Below are positions 29,954 to 35,493 of a stretch of 35,493 nt of DNA, one piece after another. Each line of letters begins with the position of its first letter. The first letter of the stretch is position 1. Below the pieces are notes generated by a model. It was not told where the DNA came from. It searched no databases and worked only from the letters and a program-made list of their open reading frames with translations. The DNA is from Spirochaetaceae bacterium (GTDB lineage: Bacteria > Spirochaetota > Spirochaetia > Treponematales > Breznakiellaceae). The translations under genes were made by a program, and so were the position numbers. The DNA lies in assembly GCA_031257255.1 (NCBI GenBank), contig JAIROZ010000060.1, forward strand, positions 1 to 35,493. Reading direction: 5' to 3'.

Positions 29954-31287
29954 GGGTCAAACGCGCTCCCCGCTTCTATGCGTACAAGACTGATATAATG
30001 ACCTGGATAGCGTGTGCGGAATTTGTTAAATGAATTTTCTCCCGCGCTTTCAAAGAGCGCTATGTGGAAAGTACCGGCTTCGTCAAAATATGGAATAAAT
30101 ACAGATACATGAAAATACTGACGCATACGGGGGCGCGGTCCTAAATCATTATTTACCGCGCCTAAGTATATGCGGCCCGGCTCATCAATGGCAAGCGTAT
30201 AAAGAAGCGCTCCCAGACCCTCAATGCCGAAACCCGCTTCGCTTAAAAATCCGGGATAGAAACGCCAGTTGGACGCGCCGTTATAGCCGCCGTTGGCGTT
30301 CCCGCTGCGGGTAATTGTCATGCTGAAGGGCGCTGCGCGGACTTCGTACTCTGAGAGTTCGCCAAATTCGCCGCCTTTTAGCGCCCGTCCGGCGCTTGCC
30401 GCCAAATTCCGTATCCAGTCGAGTCCGAAGAAGGGGTCGCGTTGTTCTTCGTGGGCGGCGGTGTAGGAAGTGCCGCGCCCGCCTACCGGTTCCTTGAGCG
30501 GCTCTATGTCGAGGCGCTTTCCCGTAACGGGTTTTAGGATGCCGTCCACGACCCATTTGGCAAAGCCCGAACAGTTGAGTCCGGCGGCGCTTCCCATGGG
30601 TTTGCCTGTCTTGATGAACACATACTCGCCATCCGCGTTGAGCGCCCCGTCATCTTCGTAGCGCAATTTTAGCCCGCCTATGTTCCGCCTGATTTTCCGC
30701 GCCAGTTCACGGATTTCGCGGTAGTCGTCCGGCAAAGGCTCAAAATACCGGAGCGGCGCGCCCTCAAGCCCGGCGAGTATGTCCCTAAGCGGCTTTGTAA
30801 GGAGGCTCTCCAGACTGCCGGGGACGGGCCAATCACGGGTTATGTAGGCATCGTAAACAACAAAGTCCGCCTGACATTTATTGTGGTTAAAAGGACGGAA
30901 TTGAATGTATGTATAAGGGTCGGCGCGTGGGAAAAAGCGCAGGCGCACCGGCTCGCCGGCGGCGGTACGGGTATATGCCCAGGAGCCGGCAGCCCAGCCT
31001 GAGAATTTGCCGTTTTCTTCGCGGGCTAAGGAGACTGTAACATTACCGGCGGCATTTCTGGACGCTTTGACTTCCACGCGGGCACCGGAATCGAGGCTGG
31101 CGGTAAAACTTTTGTTTGCCAGCGCCGTTGCCGTACTTTCGTTGAACCATAGCGGCGCAATCTGGGCGCGCAGCCGCGCATCATCGTCTATGCCGTAAAT
31201 GGCGCGTCCGCGCTTCCCTTGAGCGCCCGCAGGCAGATATATGAGAATCAAAAAAAGAACAAACGCAAAAATCCGCCGCATTTTCAT
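29950..31287 (-). CDS. secreted protein with a papain/NlpC-like Cys-His arrangement
   Basis: A 445-residue exported protein: RIFAFVLFLILIYLPAGAQG is a signal peptide ending in AGAQ. After a beta-rich N-terminal domain comes AAGLNCSGFAKWVVDGI (Cys at about 239), the same Asn-Cys-Ser-Gly-Phe/Tyr arrangement seen at the nucleophile of NlpC/P60 and related papain-fold hydrolases. A candidate His follows in RQYFHVSVFIPYF (about 393), preceded by other basic residues. I infer an envelope cysteine hydrolase or acyltransferase; the substrate is unknown. The reading continues upstream to 31377, but the signal peptide starts at the ATG at 31287 (or 31281), so that is chosen. It overlaps the Tp0751-like gene by 4 bases. 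Confidence 0.65.
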   Translation of the reverse strand: MKMRRIFAFVLFLILIYLPAGAQGKRGRAIYGIDDDARLRAQIAPLWFNESTATALANKSFTASLDSGARVEVKASRNAAGNVTVSLAREENGKFSGWAAGSWAYTRTAAGEPVRLRFFPRADPYTYIQFRPFNHNKCQADFVVYDAYITRDWPVPGSLESLLTKPLRDILAGLEGAPLRYFEPLPDDYREIRELARKIRRNIGGLKLRYEDDGALNADGEYVFIKTGKPMGSAAGLNCSGFAKWVVDGILKPVTGKRLDIEPLKEPVGGRGTSYTAAHEEQRDPFFGLDWIRNLAASAGRALKGGEFGELSEYEVRAAPFSMTITRSGNANGGYNGASNWRFYPGFLSEAGFGIEGLGALLYTLAIDEPGRIYLGAVNNDLGPRPRMRQYFHVSVFIPYFDEAGTFHIALFESAGENSFNKFRTRYPGHYISLVRIEAGSAFDP

Positions 31288-31331
31288 TCCGTTAGGGTGC
31301 AAGTAGGGTACAAGGATGGCAATTTTGCGGC

Positions 31332-32288
31332 TCACTCTGTCCCCAAATTGACGACAACATAATCGACTACCGTCCAAATTTCGTCATACTTACGGAGATG
31401 ATAAGTGTAGCGTTTTTTCTCGATGTAGTCGCCCTGCTTAAAGCGTTCCAGTACGACTACGGTGCCCTCGCCCGCGCTGTATGTTGTCCTTTCAATCTCA
31501 AAACGGAGAGGAATAGCCTGAATATCGCCGTCAATGACGGCGCTTTGCATATCGGCGCGTAATTGTTCCAGCATACGCCGCCTGCCTTGCTCGCTTTCCG
31601 CCCGCCATCTGCGTTCCCGCGCCCCATCGCGCCTTAACATCTGTTCAAGGTCGATATAAAGAAAGAATTTTTCCCACTGTGATTTTTGACGCGCCGTCAG
31701 CATAAAACTTACTACCTCGTCCGGCGGCAGTCTTTCGCGTACCAGCACGGCATTGGTTTCCACATCTAGCGCCTGCGGCAGTCCGTCTTCGGATGTATAA
31801 AGCGGCTGCCGGATGCTCAAATTCAAACGCGGCGAAACAAGCGCCGCCCCTTCGCCTGCCATAACATTCTTCAACATTTCCGGGTAGAGCCGCGCTTGCA
31901 CAACATAGTTCCCCGGCTCGTCAAGGCGGGCATAGTCGCGTAAATCTTCCACAAACGAAAATGATTCGCCCGGCTCCACGGTAATTTCACGGAAGAAAAC
32001 CGTCGACCCCGACCCGCGCCGCCACAAAAGTACCGGCGCAGCCTCGACCGGTCTATTTTTGAGCGAGCGTACATCAAAATCCAGCGTAAAAACATGGTCT
32101 TCCGCCATTCTAAAACGGTAAAGTTCCGGCGAGTTATTGTTCAATGTAACCTGAACATACACAGGCTCGCTGCCCGCATAGTATACCTTTTTATTGTAAA
32201 ACCGGATTTGCAGTTCAACTCCAGCCGCAAAAGCCGGAATCAGTGTCCCAATCAGTAAAACCGCCGTCAAAAGCGCTCTTTTTTTCAT
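31332..32288 (-). CDS. secreted protein of unknown function, first gene of the pallilysin-like cluster
   Basis: A 318-residue protein with a classical signal peptide (LLTAVLLIGTLIPAFAAG). The mature N-terminal half is an immunoglobulin-like beta domain: VELQIRFYNKKVYYAGSEPVYVQVTLNNNS, LRFTMDF-like strands, and VEPGESFSFVEDLRDYARLDEPGNYVVQARLYP, the 'grooming' pattern of BsuPI/intracellular-proteinase-inhibitor-like or filamin-like folds. The C-terminal half is helical and charged (about 190-250) and then beta. No catalytic motif is seen. It ends 45 bases before the cysteine-hydrolase-like gene on the same strand. Fold naming is inference. Confidence 0.6.
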   Translation of the reverse strand: MKKRALLTAVLLIGTLIPAFAAGVELQIRFYNKKVYYAGSEPVYVQVTLNNNSPELYRFRMAEDHVFTLDFDVRSLKNRPVEAAPVLLWRRGSGSTVFFREITVEPGESFSFVEDLRDYARLDEPGNYVVQARLYPEMLKNVMAGEGAALVSPRLNLSIRQPLYTSEDGLPQALDVETNAVLVRERLPPDEVVSFMLTARQKSQWEKFFLYIDLEQMLRRDGARERRWRAESEQGRRRMLEQLRADMQSAVIDGDIQAIPLRFEIERTTYSAGEGTVVVLERFKQGDYIEKKRYTYHLRKYDEIWTVVDYVVVNLGTE

Positions 32289-32410
32289 CTAATAAACTTA
32301 AGCCTCCCATAGTTTTTAGAAGTTCCTTTATATTATCGGAAATCCTGTTTTTAAGGTTGAACAGACAGCCGCTCTCTATCATTTTTCCGTCTTTTCCATA
32401 TACTTTCACT

Positions 32411-33412
32411 ATGAACAAACCATTGATTTTTACCCTTATACTGACGGCGGGGCTTGCCTCGCTCTCGTGCAAAAAGAAGAATGACGGGGAACGCTGGAAG
32501 TTCAATGTTGCGTACTCCGGTATAACCTGCGGTTCGCCCATCGCGGTAGCCAAACTGAACAATTATTACAAAGAAGAAGGCGTAGATGTTGAACTTGTAA
32601 GCGGTACGGCATTTGAGGCGCAGCAAGCGATGCTCGCTTCCGGTAAAATGCCAATTATCAACGGAGACTTTCAATTTTTCCCGGCTATAAACAATGGGTT
32701 TGACATCAAAATTATTTCCGGTCTGCACGAGGGTTGTATAAAGGTGCTTGTCCCCAAAGACTCCCCGATACAGAGCGCGGCGGACTTTAAGGGCAAGACG
32801 GTGCTGGTAGACGCGATAGGCGGCACTCCGATGATGGTTGCCGCCGTTGCCGCCGGGCGGGCGGGGCTAAATCCCGGTGTAGGCGGCGACATTATTTGGA
32901 AGCCGTTTCCATGGGACCAACTTTTGCAGGCAATAGAGAAAGGGGAGGGGGATGCCGTGGCGGTTTGGGACCCATTTGCCACGCAGGGCGAGCAGAGCGG
33001 AAAATACCGCGTTATTATAGACATTGCCCGCGATGAACCGTTTGCCGGCAAGAATTGTTGTTTTGTGTTTGCCTCCGGCAAATTGATACGCGAAAGCCCC
33101 AAAGCGATAGCCGCCGTTCTACGCGCCGTTCAACGGGGCATTGCTTGGACGGGGGAACATCCCGAAGAAACTGCCCGCCTTCTTATCGAAAACAAGAAAA
33201 TTCCCACAGACGATGCCGACTTCATTACCGCGCTGATAACGAGTTACCGCTATCATCACTATCACGGGAAGGCATCGATAAGCAAAGCAAAAGAGGACGC
33301 GCTCTTTTTTACCGGAGAGTTAATCAAAATCGGCTATCTGCCTTCGGACTTGGATGCTGAAGAATTTTTGGAAGACATCTTCGTGGATATTGATAGTTTG
33401 GCAGAAAAATAA
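32411..33412 (+). CDS. ABC transporter substrate-binding lipoprotein, NMT1/SsuA/TauA type
   Basis: A 333-residue lipoprotein (LASLSC, Cys at 20). The mature protein matches binding proteins for nitrate, taurine, sulfonates or thiamine-precursor pyrimidines: VAYSGITCGSPIAVAKLNNYYKEEGVDVELVSG, QAMLASGKMPIINGDFQFF, PIQSAADFKGKTVLVDAIGGTP, AIEKGEGDAVAVWDPFA, and PEETARLLIE near the C-terminus. The ligand cannot be told. No permease or ATPase is adjacent. An in-frame opening extends to 32243 but lacks a signal peptide, and the chosen ATG starts one; it has no clear Shine-Dalgarno. It is divergent from the secreted-protein cluster, and the rnhB ATG follows its stop after one base. Confidence 0.85.
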   Translation: MNKPLIFTLILTAGLASLSCKKKNDGERWKFNVAYSGITCGSPIAVAKLNNYYKEEGVDVELVSGTAFEAQQAMLASGKMPIINGDFQFFPAINNGFDIKIISGLHEGCIKVLVPKDSPIQSAADFKGKTVLVDAIGGTPMMVAAVAAGRAGLNPGVGGDIIWKPFPWDQLLQAIEKGEGDAVAVWDPFATQGEQSGKYRVIIDIARDEPFAGKNCCFVFASGKLIRESPKAIAAVLRAVQRGIAWTGEHPEETARLLIENKKIPTDDADFITALITSYRYHHYHGKASISKAKEDALFFTGELIKIGYLPSDLDAEEFLEDIFVDIDSLAEK

Positions 33413-33413
33413 A

Positions 33414-34031
33414 ATGTTTCAATCTGTTTTGATACCTTGCTGTGGGATGGATGAGGCGGGGCGGGGACCTTTGGCTGGTCCGGTCTATGCGGCGGCGGCT
33501 GTTTTGCCTAATGATTTTCCGTCCGACATTCTGAATGACTCAAAAAAACTTTCGGAACAGAAGCGCGATGAAGCCGCCGCGCTCATCAAGAAAAAAGCCG
33601 CCTATGGAATCGCGTTTGCGTCTCATACAGAGATAGATAAACTGAACATTCTGACGGCAAGCCTACTTGCGATGCGCCGCGCCTACGCCGCACTTCTTGC
33701 CGCATTTCCGAATGCTGATATAAGCGAAATTATTGTTGACGGCATTTATTCTCCCTGGTCAAAGATTGATAGTGGGAACCTGCCGCCTGTACGCGCCGTT
33801 CCAAAAGCGGATGGAACATATCCGGCGGTTATGGCAGCCTCGATACTAGCAAAAACGGCGCGGGATGCCGAAATGTTAAAGTTGGCAAAACAGTATCCCG
33901 AATACCGCTTTGAGCAGCACAAAGGCTACCCGACAAAACTCCACCGCGAACTTATCGCAAAATTCGGCGCTTCTCCGGTTCACCGCTTAAGTTTCCGTTT
34001 GTTAGATGATGCCGGACCCGGACTGTTCTAG
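33414..34031 (+). CDS. rnhB: ribonuclease HII
   Basis: Cuts the RNA strand of RNA-DNA hybrids and single ribonucleotides in DNA. The 205-residue product shows CGMDEAGRGPLAGPV (10-24, with the first two acidic metal ligands and the ribonucleotide-sensing GRG), LNDSKKLSEQKR (about 40-51), IIVDGI (third Asp), KADGTYPAVMAASILAKTARD with the fourth Asp in the last helix, and YRFEQHKGYPTKLH. The length is normal. The start ATG at 33414 follows the stop of the binding-protein gene by one base; the in-frame opening from 33354 lies inside that gene. Same operon by position, though the functions are unrelated. Confidence 0.95.
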   Translation: MFQSVLIPCCGMDEAGRGPLAGPVYAAAAVLPNDFPSDILNDSKKLSEQKRDEAAALIKKKAAYGIAFASHTEIDKLNILTASLLAMRRAYAALLAAFPNADISEIIVDGIYSPWSKIDSGNLPPVRAVPKADGTYPAVMAASILAKTARDAEMLKLAKQYPEYRFEQHKGYPTKLHRELIAKFGASPVHRLSFRLLDDAGPGLF

Positions 34032-34241
34032 GGAAAGGAAGCACTGTCTGGCGTAGGCGGCTCTATGCCTGTAGTTAAGGATGCCTCCGAAATTCTGCTG
34101 GGTGTGCTTCCGCTTGAAGGCATGGATTTAATTGTAGACCCGGCGCGCCAAAAACTGGTCGGTGCTCATGGCGACCAAGTAGTGTACCTTGCAAAAAAGG
34201 CGTATAATCATGCCGGATATGAAAAAATCGGTTTATATTGA
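34032..34241 (+). pseudogene. remnant of a clan AA (retropepsin-like) aspartic protease, C-terminal part
   Basis: In the same frame as rnhB and directly after its stop, the sequence reads through a segment with SEILLGVLPLEGMDLIVDP (about 34095-34140) and QKLVGAHGDQVVYLAKKA. This matches the C-terminal end of small bacterial retropepsin-like proteins (normally PLLGAIPLE.MDL.VDP....L.G.HG). The N-terminal half with the catalytic Asp-Thr-Gly is absent; upstream is rnhB. A start at 34065 could make a 58-residue peptide, but it would lack the active site. It overlaps the PIN toxin start. Confidence 0.55.
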
Positions 34242-34707
34242 GACTACCATTCCCAGTTATGCTACCGCTAAAACGAGCCGGGATATTGTCATTGCCCATC
34301 GGCAAGCGCTTACTAAGATTTTTTGGGAAAATGAGCGGCAAAAGTACGACCTATGTATTAGCGACTATGTTATTGATGAGTGCGGCAGAGGAGACCCTGA
34401 AGCGGCAAAGCGACGGCTAGACCTCATTGCCGGCATACCGTTACTTCCTGAAACTGAAAGAACAGTCAGTCTTGCTCATGGCTACTTTGATATTTTGGAT
34501 ATAACAGAAAGGGTAATGACAGACTGTTTTCATCTGGCGGTTTGCGTCGATTCGGGAATAGATTATCTTTTGAGTTGGAACTACACCCATTTAGGGCATC
34601 GCTCTTATGGGAAGGTATATATGTACAATTATCAGCGAGGCTTAAAAACACCAGACCTTCTGACACCGGAAATGTTTATGGATCTAATGCAGGAGAGGAA
34701 TATATGA
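34210..34707 (+). CDS. PIN domain protein, probable VapC-type toxin
   Basis: A 165-residue PIN-domain protein. The first acidic residue is in SVYIETTIPSY (Glu11), further ones are in YVIDECG (about 53-59) and in TDCFHLAVCVDSGIDYLLSWNYTHLGH (about 102-128). In that last segment the C-terminal acidic position is Asn (SWNYTHL), as in a recognised PIN subgroup with a TWN..H ending. PIN toxins are Mg2+-dependent RNases. The ATG at 34210 has AAGG nine bases upstream; the TTG at 34189 is less likely. The stop overlaps the next small gene by 4 bases (ATGA), the usual toxin-antitoxin layout though with the toxin first. The target RNA is unknown. Confidence 0.8.
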   Translation: MPDMKKSVYIETTIPSYATAKTSRDIVIAHRQALTKIFWENERQKYDLCISDYVIDECGRGDPEAAKRRLDLIAGIPLLPETERTVSLAHGYFDILDITERVMTDCFHLAVCVDSGIDYLLSWNYTHLGHRSYGKVYMYNYQRGLKTPDLLTPEMFMDLMQERNI

Positions 34708-34886
34708 ATTATCATGAAGAAGACCCGTTAATTGAAGTGCGCCGAATTCGGGCGGAATTGTTCAAAGAATATGGCGGCATTGACGGCTGGCATAAACACA
34801 ACATCGAGGTACGCGCCCGCCGTGAAAAGGAAGGCTGGCGCTACGCCACCCCCGAAGAACTGGCGGCGCTCAAAAATCGCCATTAG
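34704..34886 (+). CDS. small protein downstream of PIN toxin, probable antitoxin/partner
   Basis: A 60-residue charged protein beginning MNYHEEDPLIEVRRIRAELFKEYGG, with a second helix ending in EELAALKNRH. The DP(L/I)IEEVR..R.E....YGG pattern is recalled from many short bacterial proteins located next to PIN or RelE toxins. AGGAGAGG precedes the ATG and the gene overlaps the toxin stop by 4 bases, so the two are co-translated. Antitoxin function is inferred from position; there is no recognisable DNA-binding fold. Confidence 0.65.
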   Translation: MNYHEEDPLIEVRRIRAELFKEYGGIDGWHKHNIEVRARREKEGWRYATPEELAALKNRH

Positions 34887-34895
34887 CCCCGCCTC

Positions 34896-35090
34896 TTATA
34901 TAGCGGCGGCAACCTGTTCCCGTACCATTTCGCCGGCGGTTTTTTCCGGTATTTCCGTTGTTTGCCTGTTAGATTCAAGTTGTTCTGCAAGCCGTATTTC
35001 CGCCAGGGTTTTCTGCGCCTTTTGTGTAATTCTCGCCCTTCGTTCAGGGCTTATTTTGTTTCGCAATTCAGTAAATTTATGTATTGCCAT
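34896..35090 (-). CDS. short XRE-antitoxin-like protein, probably truncated
   Basis: A 64-residue product. Residues about 1-31 (MAIHKFTELRNKISPERRARITQK..KTLAEIRLAEQ) match the N-terminus of HigA/XRE antitoxins that accompany HigB/RelE-type toxins, normally followed by a helix-turn-helix (LR..R.LTQ..IA). Here the sequence continues LESNRQTTEIPEKTAGE and stops, without a helix-turn-helix. GGGA lies upstream of the ATG at 35090. No toxin gene precedes it in the 167 bases to the next gene. It is convergent with the PIN pair, 9 bases apart. It could be a decayed antitoxin or a short relative. Confidence 0.5.
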   Translation of the reverse strand: MAIHKFTELRNKISPERRARITQKAQKTLAEIRLAEQLESNRQTTEIPEKTAGEMVREQVAAAI

Positions 35091-35194
35091 GTTTTTCCCG
35101 AAACTCATCGGTATAATAAACTTCCCACATATTTTGTACTCTAGTATCGTTATTAGGCTAAGTCAATGGCGGAACGCCGCATACATCCTATCCC

Positions 35195-35229
35195 CAAAAA
35201 ACAGGGCAGGCAGTGTCTACCGCCTGCCC
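35195..35229 (-). terminator. intrinsic terminator after the partial minus-strand gene
   Basis: On the minus strand the arms GGGCAGGC and GCCTGCCC (35222-35229 and 35204-35211) form an 8-bp GC-rich stem with a 10-base loop, followed by TGTTTTTT (35196-35203). It starts 29 bases past the stop of the right-edge gene and is the clearest intrinsic terminator in the window. Confidence 0.85.
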
Positions 35230-35257
35230 CGCCGGAAAATACCGGTTACGCGCACCC

Positions 35258-35493
35258 TTACTGCAAATTGGTTATTAAACTGTTTATTTGTGAAATCACA
35301 GTTGAAGAGTACCCACTCCAATTAGTTTGATAATTAGTACCTGAAATCATAGTCCTATAATATTCTGCCGATGACTTATAACCATCATTCGTCCCTCCGG
35401 GATTGTTGTTGCAATACTCAATGATTGCGTCCAGTTTATCTATTGCTTGCTGATAGGTAGCGCCGGACGAAAGCTCTGCGGGCTTACTGCCGC
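35258..35493 (-). CDS. 3' end of a gene of unknown function (partial)
   Basis: The last 78 codons of a minus-strand reading frame, open to the window edge. The peptide begins GSKPAELSSGATYQQAIDKLDAIIEYC, contains NNNPGGTNDGYKSS and ends ISQINSLITNLQ. It is rich in Ser, Thr, Asn and Tyr, with amphipathic helical stretches. I do not recognise a family; composition suggests a secreted or surface protein, which cannot be confirmed without the N-terminus. The well-formed terminator just downstream supports it being a real gene end. Confidence 0.6.
   Translation of the reverse strand, partial: GSKPAELSSGATYQQAIDKLDAIIEYCNNNPGGTNDGYKSSAEYYRTMISGTNYQTNWSGYSSTVISQINSLITNLQ

Noticed and set aside
29950..31377. 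Calling the Cys-containing secreted protein an NlpC/P60 peptidoglycan hydrolase outright.
   Set aside because: The match rests on a short NCSGF motif and a distant His; the third catalytic residue and the fold are not demonstrated.
34896..35090. Calling the short minus-strand gene a full XRE antitoxin.
   Set aside because: Only the N-terminal segment resembles the family; the helix-turn-helix is not visible and no toxin gene accompanies it.
1..35493. Insertion sequences, CRISPR array, rRNA, prophage or replication origin.
   Set aside because: No transposase, integrase, Cas gene, regularly spaced repeats, rRNA signature or dnaA-type cluster was found on either strand.

Overview
The window looks like a chromosomal segment of a spirochaete, most likely a Treponema related to the termite-gut species. 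Supporting signs are a filament-cap protein FliD next to a pair of DUF115/MptE-like motility-accessory genes, a full-length homologue of the Treponema pallidum surface protein Tp0751 (pallilysin), many lipoproteins with loose spirochaetal lipoboxes, and roughly balanced base composition. The species call is inference from protein resemblance recalled without a search.

Layout. The left edge (1-285) holds a broken Uma2-type nuclease fragment and a short hairpin repeat. From 286 come a small heat-shock protein and an orphan sugar/nucleoside-type ABC permease. A minus-strand run (6011-1707) follows: a lipoprotein, a HAD nucleotidase, a secreted beta-rich protein, coaD, and an AAA+ regulator that lacks the sigma-54 contact loop. 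potD stands alone at 6225-7286 behind a leader with two mutually exclusive hairpins. fliD is on the minus strand (9829-7643). GH57 glucanotransferase and tgt are back to back on plus, then a highly structured leader and tRNA-Phe(GAA), then a large Asp-box propeller lipoprotein. An aminotransferase and a 2-hydroxyacid dehydrogenase diverge around 16618-16726.

From 17763 to 24843 there is a long plus-strand run of housekeeping and membrane genes: YjiH-like transporter, Nif3, lspA, a small membrane protein, a single short CHR transporter, rhomboid protease, a very acidic 692-residue repeat protein, and adk. Opposite it lies a minus-strand run from 32288 down to 24811: a secreted protein, a secreted protein with a papain/NlpC-like Cys motif, the Tp0751 homologue, a VanZ-like protein, and two DUF115 proteins. 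The first three are tightly packed or overlapping and form the most interesting block: an envelope/surface system around a pallilysin-like protein in which the HEXXH metalloprotease motif is replaced.

The right end is an NMT1/SsuA-type binding lipoprotein, rnhB, and then an accessory patch: an aspartic-protease relic, a PIN toxin with a small overlapping partner gene, a short XRE-antitoxin-like remnant, and the 3' end of an unknown minus-strand gene with a good intrinsic terminator. No insertion sequence, rRNA, CRISPR array or prophage is visible.
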